DNA of 64,000 bases from Chersky-840 sp963794615 (GTDB lineage: Bacteria > Actinomycetota > Acidimicrobiia > Acidimicrobiales > UBA8190). A program made the position numbers and the translations under genes. Location of the stretch: the NCBI GenBank assembly GCA_963794615.1, contig CAWCEP010000006.1, positions 558,001 to 622,000 on the forward strand, written 5' to 3'. Below the pieces are notes generated by a model. The model was not told the origin of the DNA and searched no databases. It saw nothing but the letters and a program-made list of their open reading frames with translations. Shown piece after piece: positions 16,687 through 25,268 of the stretch (the first letter of the stretch is position 1; each line of letters opens with the position of its first letter).

Positions 16687-17382
16687 CTACTCCGGCGTCG
16701 GGCGCAAGGAGTAGCCCACGCCGCGCACGGTGTGGATCAACCGGGGGCCGAGGGCGTCGATCTTCTTGCGCAGGTAGCTGATGTAGATCTCCACCACGTT
16801 GGCGTTGCCGTCGAAGTCGTAGTTCCAGACCCGGTCGAGGATCTGGGACTTCGACACCACCCGCCCGCTGTTGAGCATCAGGTAGTGGAGCAGTTTGAAC
16901 TCGGTCGGGGTGAGCTCGATCGACGTCGAGCCGCGGTGGACCTCATGGCTCTCCTCGTCCATGCGCAGGTCGCTCACGCTGAGGCGCCCGTCGTCGCCGT
17001 CGCCGTGGGCCCGGCGCAGGATGGCCCGCACCCGGACGATGAGCTCCTCGACGCTGAAGGGCTTCGTCATGTAGTCGTCACCGCCCAGGGTGAAGCCCCG
17101 CAGCTTGTCGTCGAGGGTGTCGCGGGCGGTGAGGAAGAGGACCGGGAGCCGGCCGCCGATCCGGTCCCGGCCCATGCGCTCGAGGACCTCGAACCCACTC
17201 AGATCGGGCAGCATGACGTCGAGGACGACGAGGTGGGGGCGGAACTTCGTCATGGCCTCGAGGGCGTCTCGGCCCAGGTGCGACACCTCGACCTCCATGC
17301 CCTCGTACCGCAGGGCCATGGACAGCAGGTCGGTGATGCTGGGCTCGTCGTCGACGACGAGGATGCGCGAGGGCTCGGCCAT
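16687..17382 (-). CDS. OmpR/PhoB-family response regulator, PhoP-like
   Basis: 231 residues. The receiver domain has DDE at 11-13, the phosphorylated Asp in LVVLDVMLPDLSG, Thr in LFLTARD and Lys in YMTKPFS. The C-terminal winged helix includes LTPTEFKLLHYLM and VWNYDFDGNANVVEIYISYLRKKID. The segments FLTARDTLDDK, LGGDDYMTKPFS and the DNA-binding end closely recall mycobacterial PhoP and TcrX. It is followed by its kinase four bases later. A TCACAG direct repeat lies 28 bases upstream of the ATG, suggesting autoregulation. Confidence 0.93.
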   Translation of the reverse strand: MAEPSRILVVDDEPSITDLLSMALRYEGMEVEVSHLGRDALEAMTKFRPHLVVLDVMLPDLSGFEVLERMGRDRIGGRLPVLFLTARDTLDDKLRGFTLGGDDYMTKPFSVEELIVRVRAILRRAHGDGDDGRLSVSDLRMDEESHEVHRGSTSIELTPTEFKLLHYLMLNSGRVVSKSQILDRVWNYDFDGNANVVEIYISYLRKKIDALGPRLIHTVRGVGYSLRPTPE

Positions 17383-17409
17383 AGGACCCCACCAGCTTGA
17401 CCCCTGATC

Positions 17410-17427
17410 CTGTGAGATTTCTGTGAG
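17410..17427 (-). promoter_or_regulatory. PhoP-box-like direct repeat upstream of the response regulator
   Basis: On the minus strand the sequence reads CTCACAG AAAT CTCACAG (17421-17427, then 17410-17416): two exact 7-mers with an 11-base period. Mycobacterial PhoP binds TCACAGC direct repeats spaced by four bases, i.e. the same 11-base period. The site sits 28-45 bases before the ATG of the PhoP-like gene, a natural position for autoregulation. Confidence 0.65.
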
Positions 17428-17475
17428 CTAGCCGATCCCGGGGTTCGTCCCGGACCAGGCCCTCAGACGTGTCCC

Positions 17476-17676
17476 TCAGAAGCCCGAGGCCGCCCGTTCG
17501 GGCCGGGGCGTCGGGGCTGGGAAGGGGGTCACCGCCGCCCCCGCGCCACGGCCGGCACCAGGTGCCGGGTCGGCCGGGACCGTGTCCGCGGCGGCACCGA
17601 CGCGGTCGGCCCCGAAGGCCGCCAGCGTCTCGTCGATCAGTCGGACGATCTCGTCGCAGCGCTCTCCGAGTCCCAT
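17476..17676 (-). CDS. small hypothetical protein
   Basis: Possible 66-residue protein starting MGLGERCDEIVRLIDETL, a plausible amphipathic helix, followed by an Ala/Pro-rich tail. The ATG is preceded by a G-rich GGAGGGGTGG. The frame could start further upstream (17772) but that part is low complexity. No family recognised; it may be spurious, since high-GC sequence makes open frames common. Confidence 0.35.
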   Translation of the reverse strand: MGLGERCDEIVRLIDETLAAFGADRVGAAADTVPADPAPGAGRGAGAAVTPFPAPTPRPERAASGF

Positions 17677-17788
17677 GGAGCCACCCCTCCCCTCTGCGTC
17701 ACCCATCGGCCCCGGGCGCCCTCCGCTGAAGGTGCCGAGACGCCGCCTTCCCGCCGGGAGGGTCTTGCCCACTTCTCGTGACGATCAA

Positions 17789-18355
17789 TCAACCGCTGAC
17801 CGCGGCGACCCGGGGGAGCGGCACCGGCCCGGTCTGCCACGGACCGCCGGGGAGCCGGTAGTTGGCGACGTCGAAGAACCGCCGGGGCTCACCCCGCAGG
17901 ACGAGCAGGAGGTTGGTCCAGATGTCGGCGTCGGGGAGGTCGCCGAACCGCCGGGGCACGACGCACAGCACCAGGCGACGACCGTCGTGGCGGTCGAAGC
18001 GGAGGTCACTCACCCGGCCCAGCTCGACGGGGCCGAACGGGGTCGGCACCCAGAAGCGCCGCCGTACCCGCCACTCCGCCCGCTGGCCGTCGTCGAGGAG
18101 CGACTCGAGCAGCGCCTCGGCCCGTCGGTCGGCCTCGGCCCGCCCCGAGGCCGCCGAGCCGACCGTCCGGTCGTCGACCAGTCGGAGGGGGCGCCGGACG
18201 GGCGGGACGAGTCGGCGCGTCCCCGTCGTGGCGTGGGGCAGGACCCGGTCGGCCGGCACGAGCAGCGTGCGGGCGCCGTGGTGCTCACCCCCCACCACCT
18301 CGACGAGAGCCCCCCACTCGGGGATGTCTTCGACGAGTCGGAGAGAGGGGATCAC
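17789..18355 (-). CDS. conserved hypothetical protein
   Basis: 188 residues, no family recognised. It starts at GTG 18353-18355, overlapping the stop of the upstream 76-residue gene as GTGA, so the two are coupled. Visible features are VVGGEHHGARTLLVPADRVLP, a charged Arg/Glu-rich middle (AEADRRAEALLESLLDDGQR), and a C-terminal WVPTPFGPVELGRVSDLRFD and DIWTNLLLVLRGEPRRFF that look like folded sequence. No membrane segment or metal motif. Confidence 0.6.
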   Translation of the reverse strand: MIPSLRLVEDIPEWGALVEVVGGEHHGARTLLVPADRVLPHATTGTRRLVPPVRRPLRLVDDRTVGSAASGRAEADRRAEALLESLLDDGQRAEWRVRRRFWVPTPFGPVELGRVSDLRFDRHDGRRLVLCVVPRRFGDLPDADIWTNLLLVLRGEPRRFFDVANYRLPGGPWQTGPVPLPRVAAVSG

Positions 18356-18582
18356 CCACCCTGGATGGGCCGGACCCAGATGATCTCCTCGGCCGTGGGG
18401 TCGAAGCTCCTGATCCGCTCGGCCTGCTCGACGGGGGCGCCCAACGGGCGGGCGAAGGCCATCTTGGCCTGGGCGGCCTCGCGTTCGAAGATCTCCTCGG
18501 CGGCGCGCAGCGTCGCCTCGTCGTCGAGGTCCCAGATGACCGCCGTGTCGCCCGACTGGTCGAGAATTCTCATGGTGCCCAT
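18352..18582 (-). CDS. small hypothetical protein
   Basis: 76 residues: MGTMRILDQSGDTAVIWDL, then a predicted helix (EATLRAAEEIFEREAAQAKM) and DPTAEEIIWVRPIQGG. ATG 18582 follows AAGGGAG; a second ATG at 18573 is possible. It is a soluble, acidic protein. Its shape recalls small proteins that pair with a larger partner encoded next door, here the 188-residue gene it overlaps. Function unknown. Confidence 0.6.
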   Translation of the reverse strand: MGTMRILDQSGDTAVIWDLDDEATLRAAEEIFEREAAQAKMAFARPLGAPVEQAERIRSFDPTAEEIIWVRPIQGG

Positions 18583-18692
18583 GGTCGCTCCCTTGCGTGG
18601 TGGTGGTTGGTGGTGGCATCAATCGAACACCTGTTCGCCTGTGGAGAGCAAGGGGTTCTTCGCGACACGGGGCGAAACCTGGGTCGAAAACG

Positions 18693-20588
18693 TCAGGGAG
18701 CGATGTCGGCCACCGACGGGAGCAATCTGGCGTCGGTGTCCAGCCACCGGCGCAGGGCGGCGGTGGCGCGCACGTCGTCCTCGTTGTACTCGAGGATCCA
18801 GCGCCGGGCCGCGGCCCGGACCTCGGGATCGGGGTCACCGACCGCCTCGGCGTAGCGGACGATGGCGAGGCCACCCCCGCCGTCCTCGCCCCGCCACTCG
18901 AACCCGGCCAGCTTGGCCACGGTCTTGAGGCCCATGGCGGCGCCGGTGACGAGCTGGTCGCGCACCACGGCGAAGAGATCGATCCAGTCGTCGGAGGACA
19001 GGAACGCCTCGACCTCGTCCTCGAGTCCCAGCCGGGCGGCAATGCGCCGCATGTGGGTACCCTCGGCGCCCTTGTTGTAGCAGTAGACCCGCAGGGACCG
19101 GCCCGCCTCGGCCGCCTCGGCCCGCCGGGCGCGCAACCAGGCCCAGAAACGGCCGAAGGCGTCGAGCTCACCGGCCAGGGTGGCGGGGTCCCACGACACG
19201 AAGGGCAGGTACGCCTCGGTGCGGTCGTGTTCCTCGCCGGTGGTGTGGAGCACCCCCCACAGGTAGGTGCCCAGCTCGCCGTTCTCCATGTCCACGTCGA
19301 CCTCGACGTCGCCCCGGGGCACGTCGAGCTCGTCGATCGCCCGGTCGCGGTAGGCGGGCAGCGGGCCGAGCCGGGCCCGGGCCCGGTCGATCTGCGAGGG
19401 GAGGTCGCCCATGGCCGCGTCGCGGTAGCGGAAGGTGACCCCGAGGAGCCCGTCGAGGTCGGCGGCGACGCGGACCGACTCGCGGGCCAGGTCGGCGATC
19501 TGGCGCCGCCGGCGGGGGATAATCTCGGCGATCGGCGTCGCCCCGTCGAGCCCGGCCGCCCGGACCAGGAGGTCGTCGAGGTTGACGGACCCGGTGAGGA
19601 TGCGGGCCGTGCGGTCGTCGAGGCGGGCCAGGGCCTCGAGGTCGGTGACGCCGCGGTCGTGGTGGAGCCGGCGCTTGCGCATGCTCATGCCGGGCAGGAG
19701 GCTCAGGTCGGCCACCTCCTCCAGGACCGGGGTGCACCACACCCGCCAGCCGCACTCGGGGCAGGCCGAGATGGACACCGGCTCGGCCACCAGGGCGACG
19801 GTGGGGTCCCGCCGGTGGCGCTGGGCGGCGTCGATCACCGCCAGCCGGTGGGCGAAGGCGCCGTCGTAGGTCTCCATCGTCGACAGCGGGCCCTCCACCC
19901 GCTCCTCGAGGTACTCCGACCAGTCCCAGCGGGGCGCGTCGAGGTCGTACCAGGCCAGGCGCTGCCCGACGCCCACGATCCCGCCCCACCGGCCCTCATC
20001 GGCGTGGTGCCCGCACGCCTCGAGCAGGCGTTGGTAGTGGGCGAGCTGGAGGAGGTCGCCCTGGTTGCAGCGCGCCGACGCGCTGGTGTCGGCACCGCCT
20101 GTTTCCACCCAGGGTGCGACCGAGAGCGATGCCGCCGCGCCGGCCGTCGACTCGTCGACCCCGTCGCGGACGATGTGGTGCTTCACGTCGACGGCCACGT
20201 ACGCCCATCGCCCGTCGCGCTTGGGGCCGTCCCCGACCCGGACGAGGAGGTCGGGCTCGCCCACCCGGAGCCCGGCGGTGTCGACGGGCAACCGGCCCCC
20301 GATCACGAGCGGGGCCCCGTCGCCCATGGCCCGGGCCGTGCGCGCGTCGCGGCGGTCGCGCTCGAGGGCGCGGTCCACGTCGACGGCCCCTGCCACCGAC
20401 GACCGCAGGGTGTCGAACACCTCGGCCTCGAAGGAGATCCCCGCCCCCGCCAGCCGGGCCATGAACTCGGAGCGGGCCATCGGCTCGACCGGTCGCAGGA
20501 CCTCGAGCTGCACCGCCTCGGGGCACTGCTTGGCCAGGTAGCCACCCTGGGGGGCGATCCTCAACCCGTCGAGCGGCTCCGGTCCCAC
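18693..20588 (-). CDS. TM0106-type RecB-like nuclease with RNase H-like exonuclease domain
   Basis: 631 residues. The N-terminal half is a PD-(D/E)XK nuclease: EPDLLVRVGDG and YVAVDVKHH carry the likely Asp and Asp-x-Lys. Cysteines in the early QCPEAVQLE and in CPECGWRVWC could bind an iron-sulfur cluster or zinc as in AddB-like proteins. A helix-hairpin-helix-like part (DLEALARLDDRTARILTG) follows. The C-terminal domain is RNase H-like (VEVDVDMEN and YNEDDVRAT acidic motifs). Proteins of this architecture are predicted DNA repair nucleases. GTG 20588 was chosen; the frame is open upstream but low complexity. Divergent from the SnoaL-like gene. Confidence 0.82.
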   Translation of the reverse strand: MGPEPLDGLRIAPQGGYLAKQCPEAVQLEVLRPVEPMARSEFMARLAGAGISFEAEVFDTLRSSVAGAVDVDRALERDRRDARTARAMGDGAPLVIGGRLPVDTAGLRVGEPDLLVRVGDGPKRDGRWAYVAVDVKHHIVRDGVDESTAGAAASLSVAPWVETGGADTSASARCNQGDLLQLAHYQRLLEACGHHADEGRWGGIVGVGQRLAWYDLDAPRWDWSEYLEERVEGPLSTMETYDGAFAHRLAVIDAAQRHRRDPTVALVAEPVSISACPECGWRVWCTPVLEEVADLSLLPGMSMRKRRLHHDRGVTDLEALARLDDRTARILTGSVNLDDLLVRAAGLDGATPIAEIIPRRRRQIADLARESVRVAADLDGLLGVTFRYRDAAMGDLPSQIDRARARLGPLPAYRDRAIDELDVPRGDVEVDVDMENGELGTYLWGVLHTTGEEHDRTEAYLPFVSWDPATLAGELDAFGRFWAWLRARRAEAAEAGRSLRVYCYNKGAEGTHMRRIAARLGLEDEVEAFLSSDDWIDLFAVVRDQLVTGAAMGLKTVAKLAGFEWRGEDGGGGLAIVRYAEAVGDPDPEVRAAARRWILEYNEDDVRATAALRRWLDTDARLLPSVADIAP

Positions 20589-20682
20589 CGTCGTCCATGC
20601 TACGAGCCGGCCCCCCGGCGACCGGGATGGTGGACGGCGCGCTCGGAGGTCGTCGCCCCCGGCCGCGCCTACCATGCGCCCG

Positions 20683-21141
20683 GTGGAGGAGGCCGAGCGA
20701 GACGTCGCCACCCGGGTGGCGCTGCGGCTCCTCGTCGACACCTACGCCCACCACGTCGACCGAGCCGACACCGACGCCGTGGCCGACCTCTTCGCCGAGG
20801 ACGGCACGCTCGTGGCCCACTTCTACACGGCCCCCGACGGGACGGTCCCGGTGCGGAGCGGCCGCGCCGAGATCAGGGCGGCGTTGGTGGCGGGACTGGA
20901 GCGCTACCTCGGGACCACCCATGTGGTGGGAGGCCAGGTCGTGGAGATCGACGGGGACCGCGCCGCCGGCGAGACGGTGTGCCTGGCCCACCACGTCTAC
21001 GAGCGAGACGGGGAGCGGCGTCTGCTCGTGATGGCGGTGCGCTACGACGACACCTTCGTCTGTCAGTCCGGCACGTGGCGATTCGCGGCGCGCCAGCTCC
21101 GCCTGGACTGGCGCGACAACCGTCCCGTCGCCGACGGTTGA
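20683..21141 (+). CDS. SnoaL-like / nuclear transport factor 2 family protein
   Basis: About 152 residues, NTF2-like cone fold: LLVDTYAHHVDRADTDAVADLFAEDG is the standard opening, followed by VPVRSGRAEIRAALVAGL, THVVGGQVVEIDGDRA and RWRDNRPV-type end LDWRDNRP. Such domains act as small isomerases, hydrolases or binding proteins; the substrate cannot be told. A -10-like TACCAT (20670-20675) ends seven bases before GTG 20683, suggesting a leaderless start there; ATG 20674 overlaps that -10 and is the alternative. Upstream of an LLM oxidoreductase on the same strand. Confidence 0.78.
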   Translation: MEEAERDVATRVALRLLVDTYAHHVDRADTDAVADLFAEDGTLVAHFYTAPDGTVPVRSGRAEIRAALVAGLERYLGTTHVVGGQVVEIDGDRAAGETVCLAHHVYERDGERRLLVMAVRYDDTFVCQSGTWRFAARQLRLDWRDNRPVADG

Positions 21142-21187
21142 ACGGGCGCAGCGCGCCACACCGGCTCGACGAGGAGGTCCGAAGGAC

Positions 21188-22084
21188 GTGACGAGATTGA
21201 AGGTGGCGGCGCTCCCCCCGGTGCGGTCGGGCGTGTGCGCCGATCCCGACTGGATGGCGGGTTTCTGCGCGCACATCGAGGCGCTGGGCTTCGAGTCCGT
21301 CGTGGTCGTCGAGCACCCCCTCGTGATCGGGGACTACACGAGTCGCTACCCCTACGCGCCGTCGGGGCGCATGCCCCTGCCCGACGACTGTGCCGTCCCC
21401 GACCCCATCGACCTCCTGGCCTACCTGGCCGGGGTGACCTCGACGCTCGGGCTCGCCACCGGCGTGGTCGTGCTGCCCGCCCACCACCCCGTGGTCATGG
21501 CCAAGCGCCTCGCCACCGTGGACCGGCTGTCGAAGGGCCGGGTGCGGCTGTGCATCGGGGTGGGCTGGATGCGCGAGGAGCTCGAAGCGTGCGGGATCGA
21601 CTTCGCCAGCCGGGGACGGCGCACCGACGAATGCATCGACGTCATGCGCGCCCTGTGGGCCGATACCGAGCCCGAGGGCGCCTCGTTCCAAGGCGAGTTC
21701 TTCGGGTTCTCGCACGCCCACACCCACCCCAAGCCCTACCGGGCCGAGGGCGTGCCCATCCACATCGGCGGGCACAGCCCACCGTCGATCAGGCGCGCCG
21801 CCCGACGGGGCGACGGCTGGCAACCGCTCGGGTTGTGGGGGGACGAGCTCGCCCGAGCGCTCGACCGGCTGCACGAGGAGACCGAGGCGGCCGGCCGCGA
21901 CCCCGAGGCGCTCGAGCTCACCATCAGCGCCATGTCGACACAGGCGACGCCCGACACCGTGGCCAAGCTCGAAGCACTGGGGGTCGACCGCATGGTGGTG
22001 ACGTGCGGGCACGCCGAACTCGACGCGGCCCGGGACGAGATGGCCGAGGTGGCGGCTCGCCTCGGCCTCGTCTCGCCCGAATGA
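21188..22084 (+). CDS. LLM-class F420-dependent oxidoreductase
   Basis: 298-residue luciferase-like TIM barrel. Features typical of F420-dependent members are FESVVVVEHPL, ATGVVVLPAHHPVVMAKRLATVDRLS, RVRLCIGVGWMREELEACG, the IHIGGHSPPSIRRAARRGDGW block, and the C-terminal VDRMVV. It probably uses reduced F420 or FMN with an unknown hydrophobic substrate. GTG start with GAGGAGG upstream. 46 bases after the SnoaL-like gene, so likely the same unit. A second, damaged member of the class is at 35.4 kb. Confidence 0.88.
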   Translation: MTRLKVAALPPVRSGVCADPDWMAGFCAHIEALGFESVVVVEHPLVIGDYTSRYPYAPSGRMPLPDDCAVPDPIDLLAYLAGVTSTLGLATGVVVLPAHHPVVMAKRLATVDRLSKGRVRLCIGVGWMREELEACGIDFASRGRRTDECIDVMRALWADTEPEGASFQGEFFGFSHAHTHPKPYRAEGVPIHIGGHSPPSIRRAARRGDGWQPLGLWGDELARALDRLHEETEAAGRDPEALELTISAMSTQATPDTVAKLEALGVDRMVVTCGHAELDAARDEMAEVAARLGLVSPE

Positions 22085-22106
22085 GCCGCCGATACGCTAC
22101 GACGCG

Positions 22107-23915
22107 ATGAGGATCGCCGTGCTCGTGAAGCAGGTCCCGCGCGCCGAGGCGATGGAGCTGCTCCCCGGCGGGCGCCTCAAGCGCGACGGTATCGAGCTCG
22201 AGATGAACGCCTACTGCCGCCGGGCGGTGAGCAAGGGCGTGGAGATCGCCCGCGACGACGGCGGCACGTGCACCGTGTTCACCCTGGGCCCGCCCGTGGC
22301 CGAGGACTCCCTGCGCGAGGCGGTGGCGTGGGGTGCCGACGAAGGGGTCCTCGTCACCGACCCCGCCTTCGCCGGATCCGACACCCTGGCCACGGCGTCG
22401 GCCCTGGCCGCCGCCCTCGAGCGAGAGGGTCCCTTCGATCTCGTCCTCGTCGGGCGCAACTCGATCGACGCCGATACCGGCCAGGTCGGCCCCGAGGTCG
22501 CCGAGCTCCTCGATCTCCCCTTCGCGGGTGGGATCAAGGCGCTGACCCTGACCGAGCAGGGCGCGGCCGTGCGCTGCGAGCTCGACGACGGGTGGCGCGA
22601 CGTCGTGGTCGCCTTCCCGGCGGTGCTGTCCACGGCCGAGCGCCTGACCGAGCCGTGCAAGGTGGACCCCGCCGGGCGCGCCGCCGTCGACGTGACCCGC
22701 ATCCGTCGACTGACGGCGTCCGATCTCGGTCCCGGTCCCTGGGGCGACGCCGGGAGCCCGACGGCCGTGGGGGACGTTCGCACCCTCGATGTGGCCCGCC
22801 GTCGCGTGTTGCTGTCGGGAGACGTCGCCGTCCAGGTGGACCGGGCCGTCGAGCTGCTGCGGGCGTGGGGTGCGGTCGATGCCGGGCACCACCGTCACGG
22901 GTCGGGCACCGCGCCCGACGCGGACGGCAGCGCCGAGCCCGACGTCGATGCCGTGCCCGCGCCGCACCCCGGGGCCGGCTCGGCGGCGGCGCCGATGGTG
23001 GCGGTGGTGATCGAGCCCGACCGACCCCGCGTGGCGCGCGAGCTCCTCGGCGAGGCCGTCCACCTCGCCCGCTCCGTGTCGGGCGCGGTGGTGGCCATCG
23101 GGCTTGGGTTGTCCGACCCCCTCGAGCTCGCGGCGTGGGGGGCGGATCGCGTCGTGGCCGTCACGGGCACGACCGTCGAGGAGGACGTGGCACGGGCGGT
23201 CACGGACTGGTGCGTGGCGTCGCCCCCGTGGGCCGTCCTCGTGCCCGGCACGCTGTGGGGCCGCGAGGTGGCGGCCCGCGTCGCGGCGCGCCTCGGCGCC
23301 GGGCTCACCGGGGACGCCGTCGGGTTCGGGGTGGAGGACGGCCGCCTGGTGGCGTGGAAGCCCGCCTTCGGCGGCCGCCTCGTCGCCGCGATCACGTGTC
23401 GATCCGAGGTGCAGATGGCGACGGTCCGACCCGGCGTCCTGTCGTTGCGCGCCCCTCGCCCCGTCGGATCGGTGATGCCGCTCGACACCGTGGTGGGGAC
23501 CACCCGGGGCAGGGTGCAGCTCGTCGACGCCGGCCGCGACGACGACGTCGAGTCCCTGCTGGCGGCCCGGACCGTGGTGGCGGTGGGCTCGGGTGTGGCG
23601 CCCGAGGAGTACGGCGAGCTCGACCGGCTGTGCAAGGTCCTCGGTGCCGAGCTCGGTGCGTCGCGCAAGGTCACCGACAAGGGGTGGTTGCCCCGGGCCC
23701 GCCAGGTCGGCATCACCGGGCACAGCATCGCCCCCGCCCTCTACGTGGCCATCGGCGTGTCGGGCAAGTTCAACCACATCGTGGGGGCGCGCGGGGCGGG
23801 CACCATCGTCGCCATCAACAACGACCCCGCCGCGCTCATCGTGGACTGGGCCGACGTCGCCATCGTGGGCGACTGGCACGACGTGGTGCCCCTCCTGGTC
23901 GACGCCCTGGGGTAG
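22107..23915 (+). CDS. electron transfer flavoprotein, fused beta-alpha chain
   Basis: 602 residues holding both ETF subunits. Residues 1-258 are EtfB: MRIAVLVKQVPRAEAM, GTCTVFTLGP, LVGRNSIDADTGQVGPEVAELL. Residues 259-296 are a His/Asp/Pro/Ala-rich linker. Residues 297-602 are EtfA, ending with the FAD signature at about 544-585 (LYVAIGVSGKFNH, VAINNDP, DVAIVGDWHDVVPLL). ETF carries electrons from acyl-CoA and other dehydrogenases to the quinone pool; the subunits are normally separate adjacent genes. There is no internal stop or restart, and codon use is uniform. A TACGCT -10-like box eight bases before the ATG suggests a leaderless message. Confidence 0.9.
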   Translation: MRIAVLVKQVPRAEAMELLPGGRLKRDGIELEMNAYCRRAVSKGVEIARDDGGTCTVFTLGPPVAEDSLREAVAWGADEGVLVTDPAFAGSDTLATASALAAALEREGPFDLVLVGRNSIDADTGQVGPEVAELLDLPFAGGIKALTLTEQGAAVRCELDDGWRDVVVAFPAVLSTAERLTEPCKVDPAGRAAVDVTRIRRLTASDLGPGPWGDAGSPTAVGDVRTLDVARRRVLLSGDVAVQVDRAVELLRAWGAVDAGHHRHGSGTAPDADGSAEPDVDAVPAPHPGAGSAAAPMVAVVIEPDRPRVARELLGEAVHLARSVSGAVVAIGLGLSDPLELAAWGADRVVAVTGTTVEEDVARAVTDWCVASPPWAVLVPGTLWGREVAARVAARLGAGLTGDAVGFGVEDGRLVAWKPAFGGRLVAAITCRSEVQMATVRPGVLSLRAPRPVGSVMPLDTVVGTTRGRVQLVDAGRDDDVESLLAARTVVAVGSGVAPEEYGELDRLCKVLGAELGASRKVTDKGWLPRARQVGITGHSIAPALYVAIGVSGKFNHIVGARGAGTIVAINNDPAALIVDWADVAIVGDWHDVVPLLVDALG

Positions 23916-23983
23916 CCCGCTGTGCGGCGTTCGGGGGACGTCGGGCACCGGCGCCGGTCGATGTGGCCCGTAGTGTCTGACGT

Positions 23984-25237
23984 GTGTGGCGCGACCAGGT
24001 CGGCATCGACGACGTCCGTGCCGCCGCGCGGCGACTCGCCCCTCTGGACGTCGTGACGCCCCTCCAGCGCAGCGAGCGGCTGTCGCAGCGCTACGACGCC
24101 GCCGTGTGGGTCAAGCGCGAGGACCTCCAGGTGGTCCGGTCCTACAAGATCCGCGGCGCCTACAACTTCATCGCCCTGCTCTCGCCCGACGCCCTGGCCG
24201 TGGGCGTGGTGTGTGCCAGTGCCGGCAACCACGCCCAGGGGGTGGCGTGGAGCTGTCGCCACCTCGGGGTGCGTGGCGCGGTGTTCCTGCCCATGCGCAC
24301 GCCGCGCCAGAAGGTGGCCCGCATCCAGGCGTTGGCCGGCGACCTCGTCGACCTCCACTTCGCCGGTGAGAGCTTCGACGACGCCCTGGCCGCAGCGGCC
24401 GCCTATGCGGCGAGGACGGGGGCGACGGTCGTCCCCACCTTCGACCACCCCGCCACCATCGCCGGCCAGGGCACCGTCGCCCTCGAGATCGTGGAGCAGC
24501 TCGACGTCGTGCCCGACGTCGCCGTCGTCCCCGTGGGCGGGGGTGGGCTCGTCTCGGGCATGGCCATCGTGCTCGACGGCCTCGGCGCGGCCACCGAGGT
24601 GGTGGGGGTCCAGCCCGCCGGGGCGCCGGCCATGGTGCGGTCGCTCGAGGCGGGCCGGCGCGTCACCATCGAGATCGAGGACGACTTCGTCGACGGGGCC
24701 GTGGTCCGCACGCCGGGGGAGCTCACCTTCGCCATCGTGCGCGACCTCGTGAAGCACCTCGAGGTGGTCGAAGAGGGACGGGTGTGCACCGAACAGCTCG
24801 ACCTCTACCAGGTGGACGGCATCGTGGCCGAGCCCGCCGGTGCACTCGCCACCGCCGCCCTCGACGCCATCGCCGAGGAGATCGTCGGCAAGAGCGTCGT
24901 GTGCGTGCTGAGCGGTGGCAACAACGACGTGGCTCGCTACGACGAGATCATCGAGCGCAGCCTCGTGCACCAGGGGCTCAAGCACTACTTCATCGTGGAC
25001 TTTCCCCAGCGCCCCGGGGCGCTGCGCCAGTTCCTCGACGAGTGCCTGGGGCCCAGCGACGACATCGTGCTCTTCGAGTACATCAAGAAGAACGACCGGG
25101 AGTTCGGCCCCGCCGTCGTGGGTGTCCAGCTCGCCGAGCGCGACGACCTGATCTCCCTGCTGCAGCGCATCGCCACCTCGGGACTCGACGTGCAGCTCAT
25201 GCCGCCCGACAGCCCGGTGTTCCGCCTCCTCGTCTGA
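23984..25237 (+). CDS. ilvA: threonine ammonia-lyase (threonine dehydratase)
   Basis: PLP enzyme deaminating threonine to 2-oxobutanoate, the first step to isoleucine. 417 residues, the shorter form with one C-terminal ACT-like regulatory domain (about 328-417, HYFIVDFPQRPGALRQFL). The PLP lysine is K55 in RSYKIRGAYN; the phosphate loop is PVGGGGLVSG. The GTG start lies seven bases after a -10-like TAGTGT (23971-23976) without a Shine-Dalgarno sequence. Regulation by isoleucine is inferred from the ACT domain. Confidence 0.92.
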   Translation: MWRDQVGIDDVRAAARRLAPLDVVTPLQRSERLSQRYDAAVWVKREDLQVVRSYKIRGAYNFIALLSPDALAVGVVCASAGNHAQGVAWSCRHLGVRGAVFLPMRTPRQKVARIQALAGDLVDLHFAGESFDDALAAAAAYAARTGATVVPTFDHPATIAGQGTVALEIVEQLDVVPDVAVVPVGGGGLVSGMAIVLDGLGAATEVVGVQPAGAPAMVRSLEAGRRVTIEIEDDFVDGAVVRTPGELTFAIVRDLVKHLEVVEEGRVCTEQLDLYQVDGIVAEPAGALATAALDAIAEEIVGKSVVCVLSGGNNDVARYDEIIERSLVHQGLKHYFIVDFPQRPGALRQFLDECLGPSDDIVLFEYIKKNDREFGPAVVGVQLAERDDLISLLQRIATSGLDVQLMPPDSPVFRLLV

Positions 25238-25268
25238 CGCCGGTCGGCCGCCGGCGGCGTGAGGTCGA

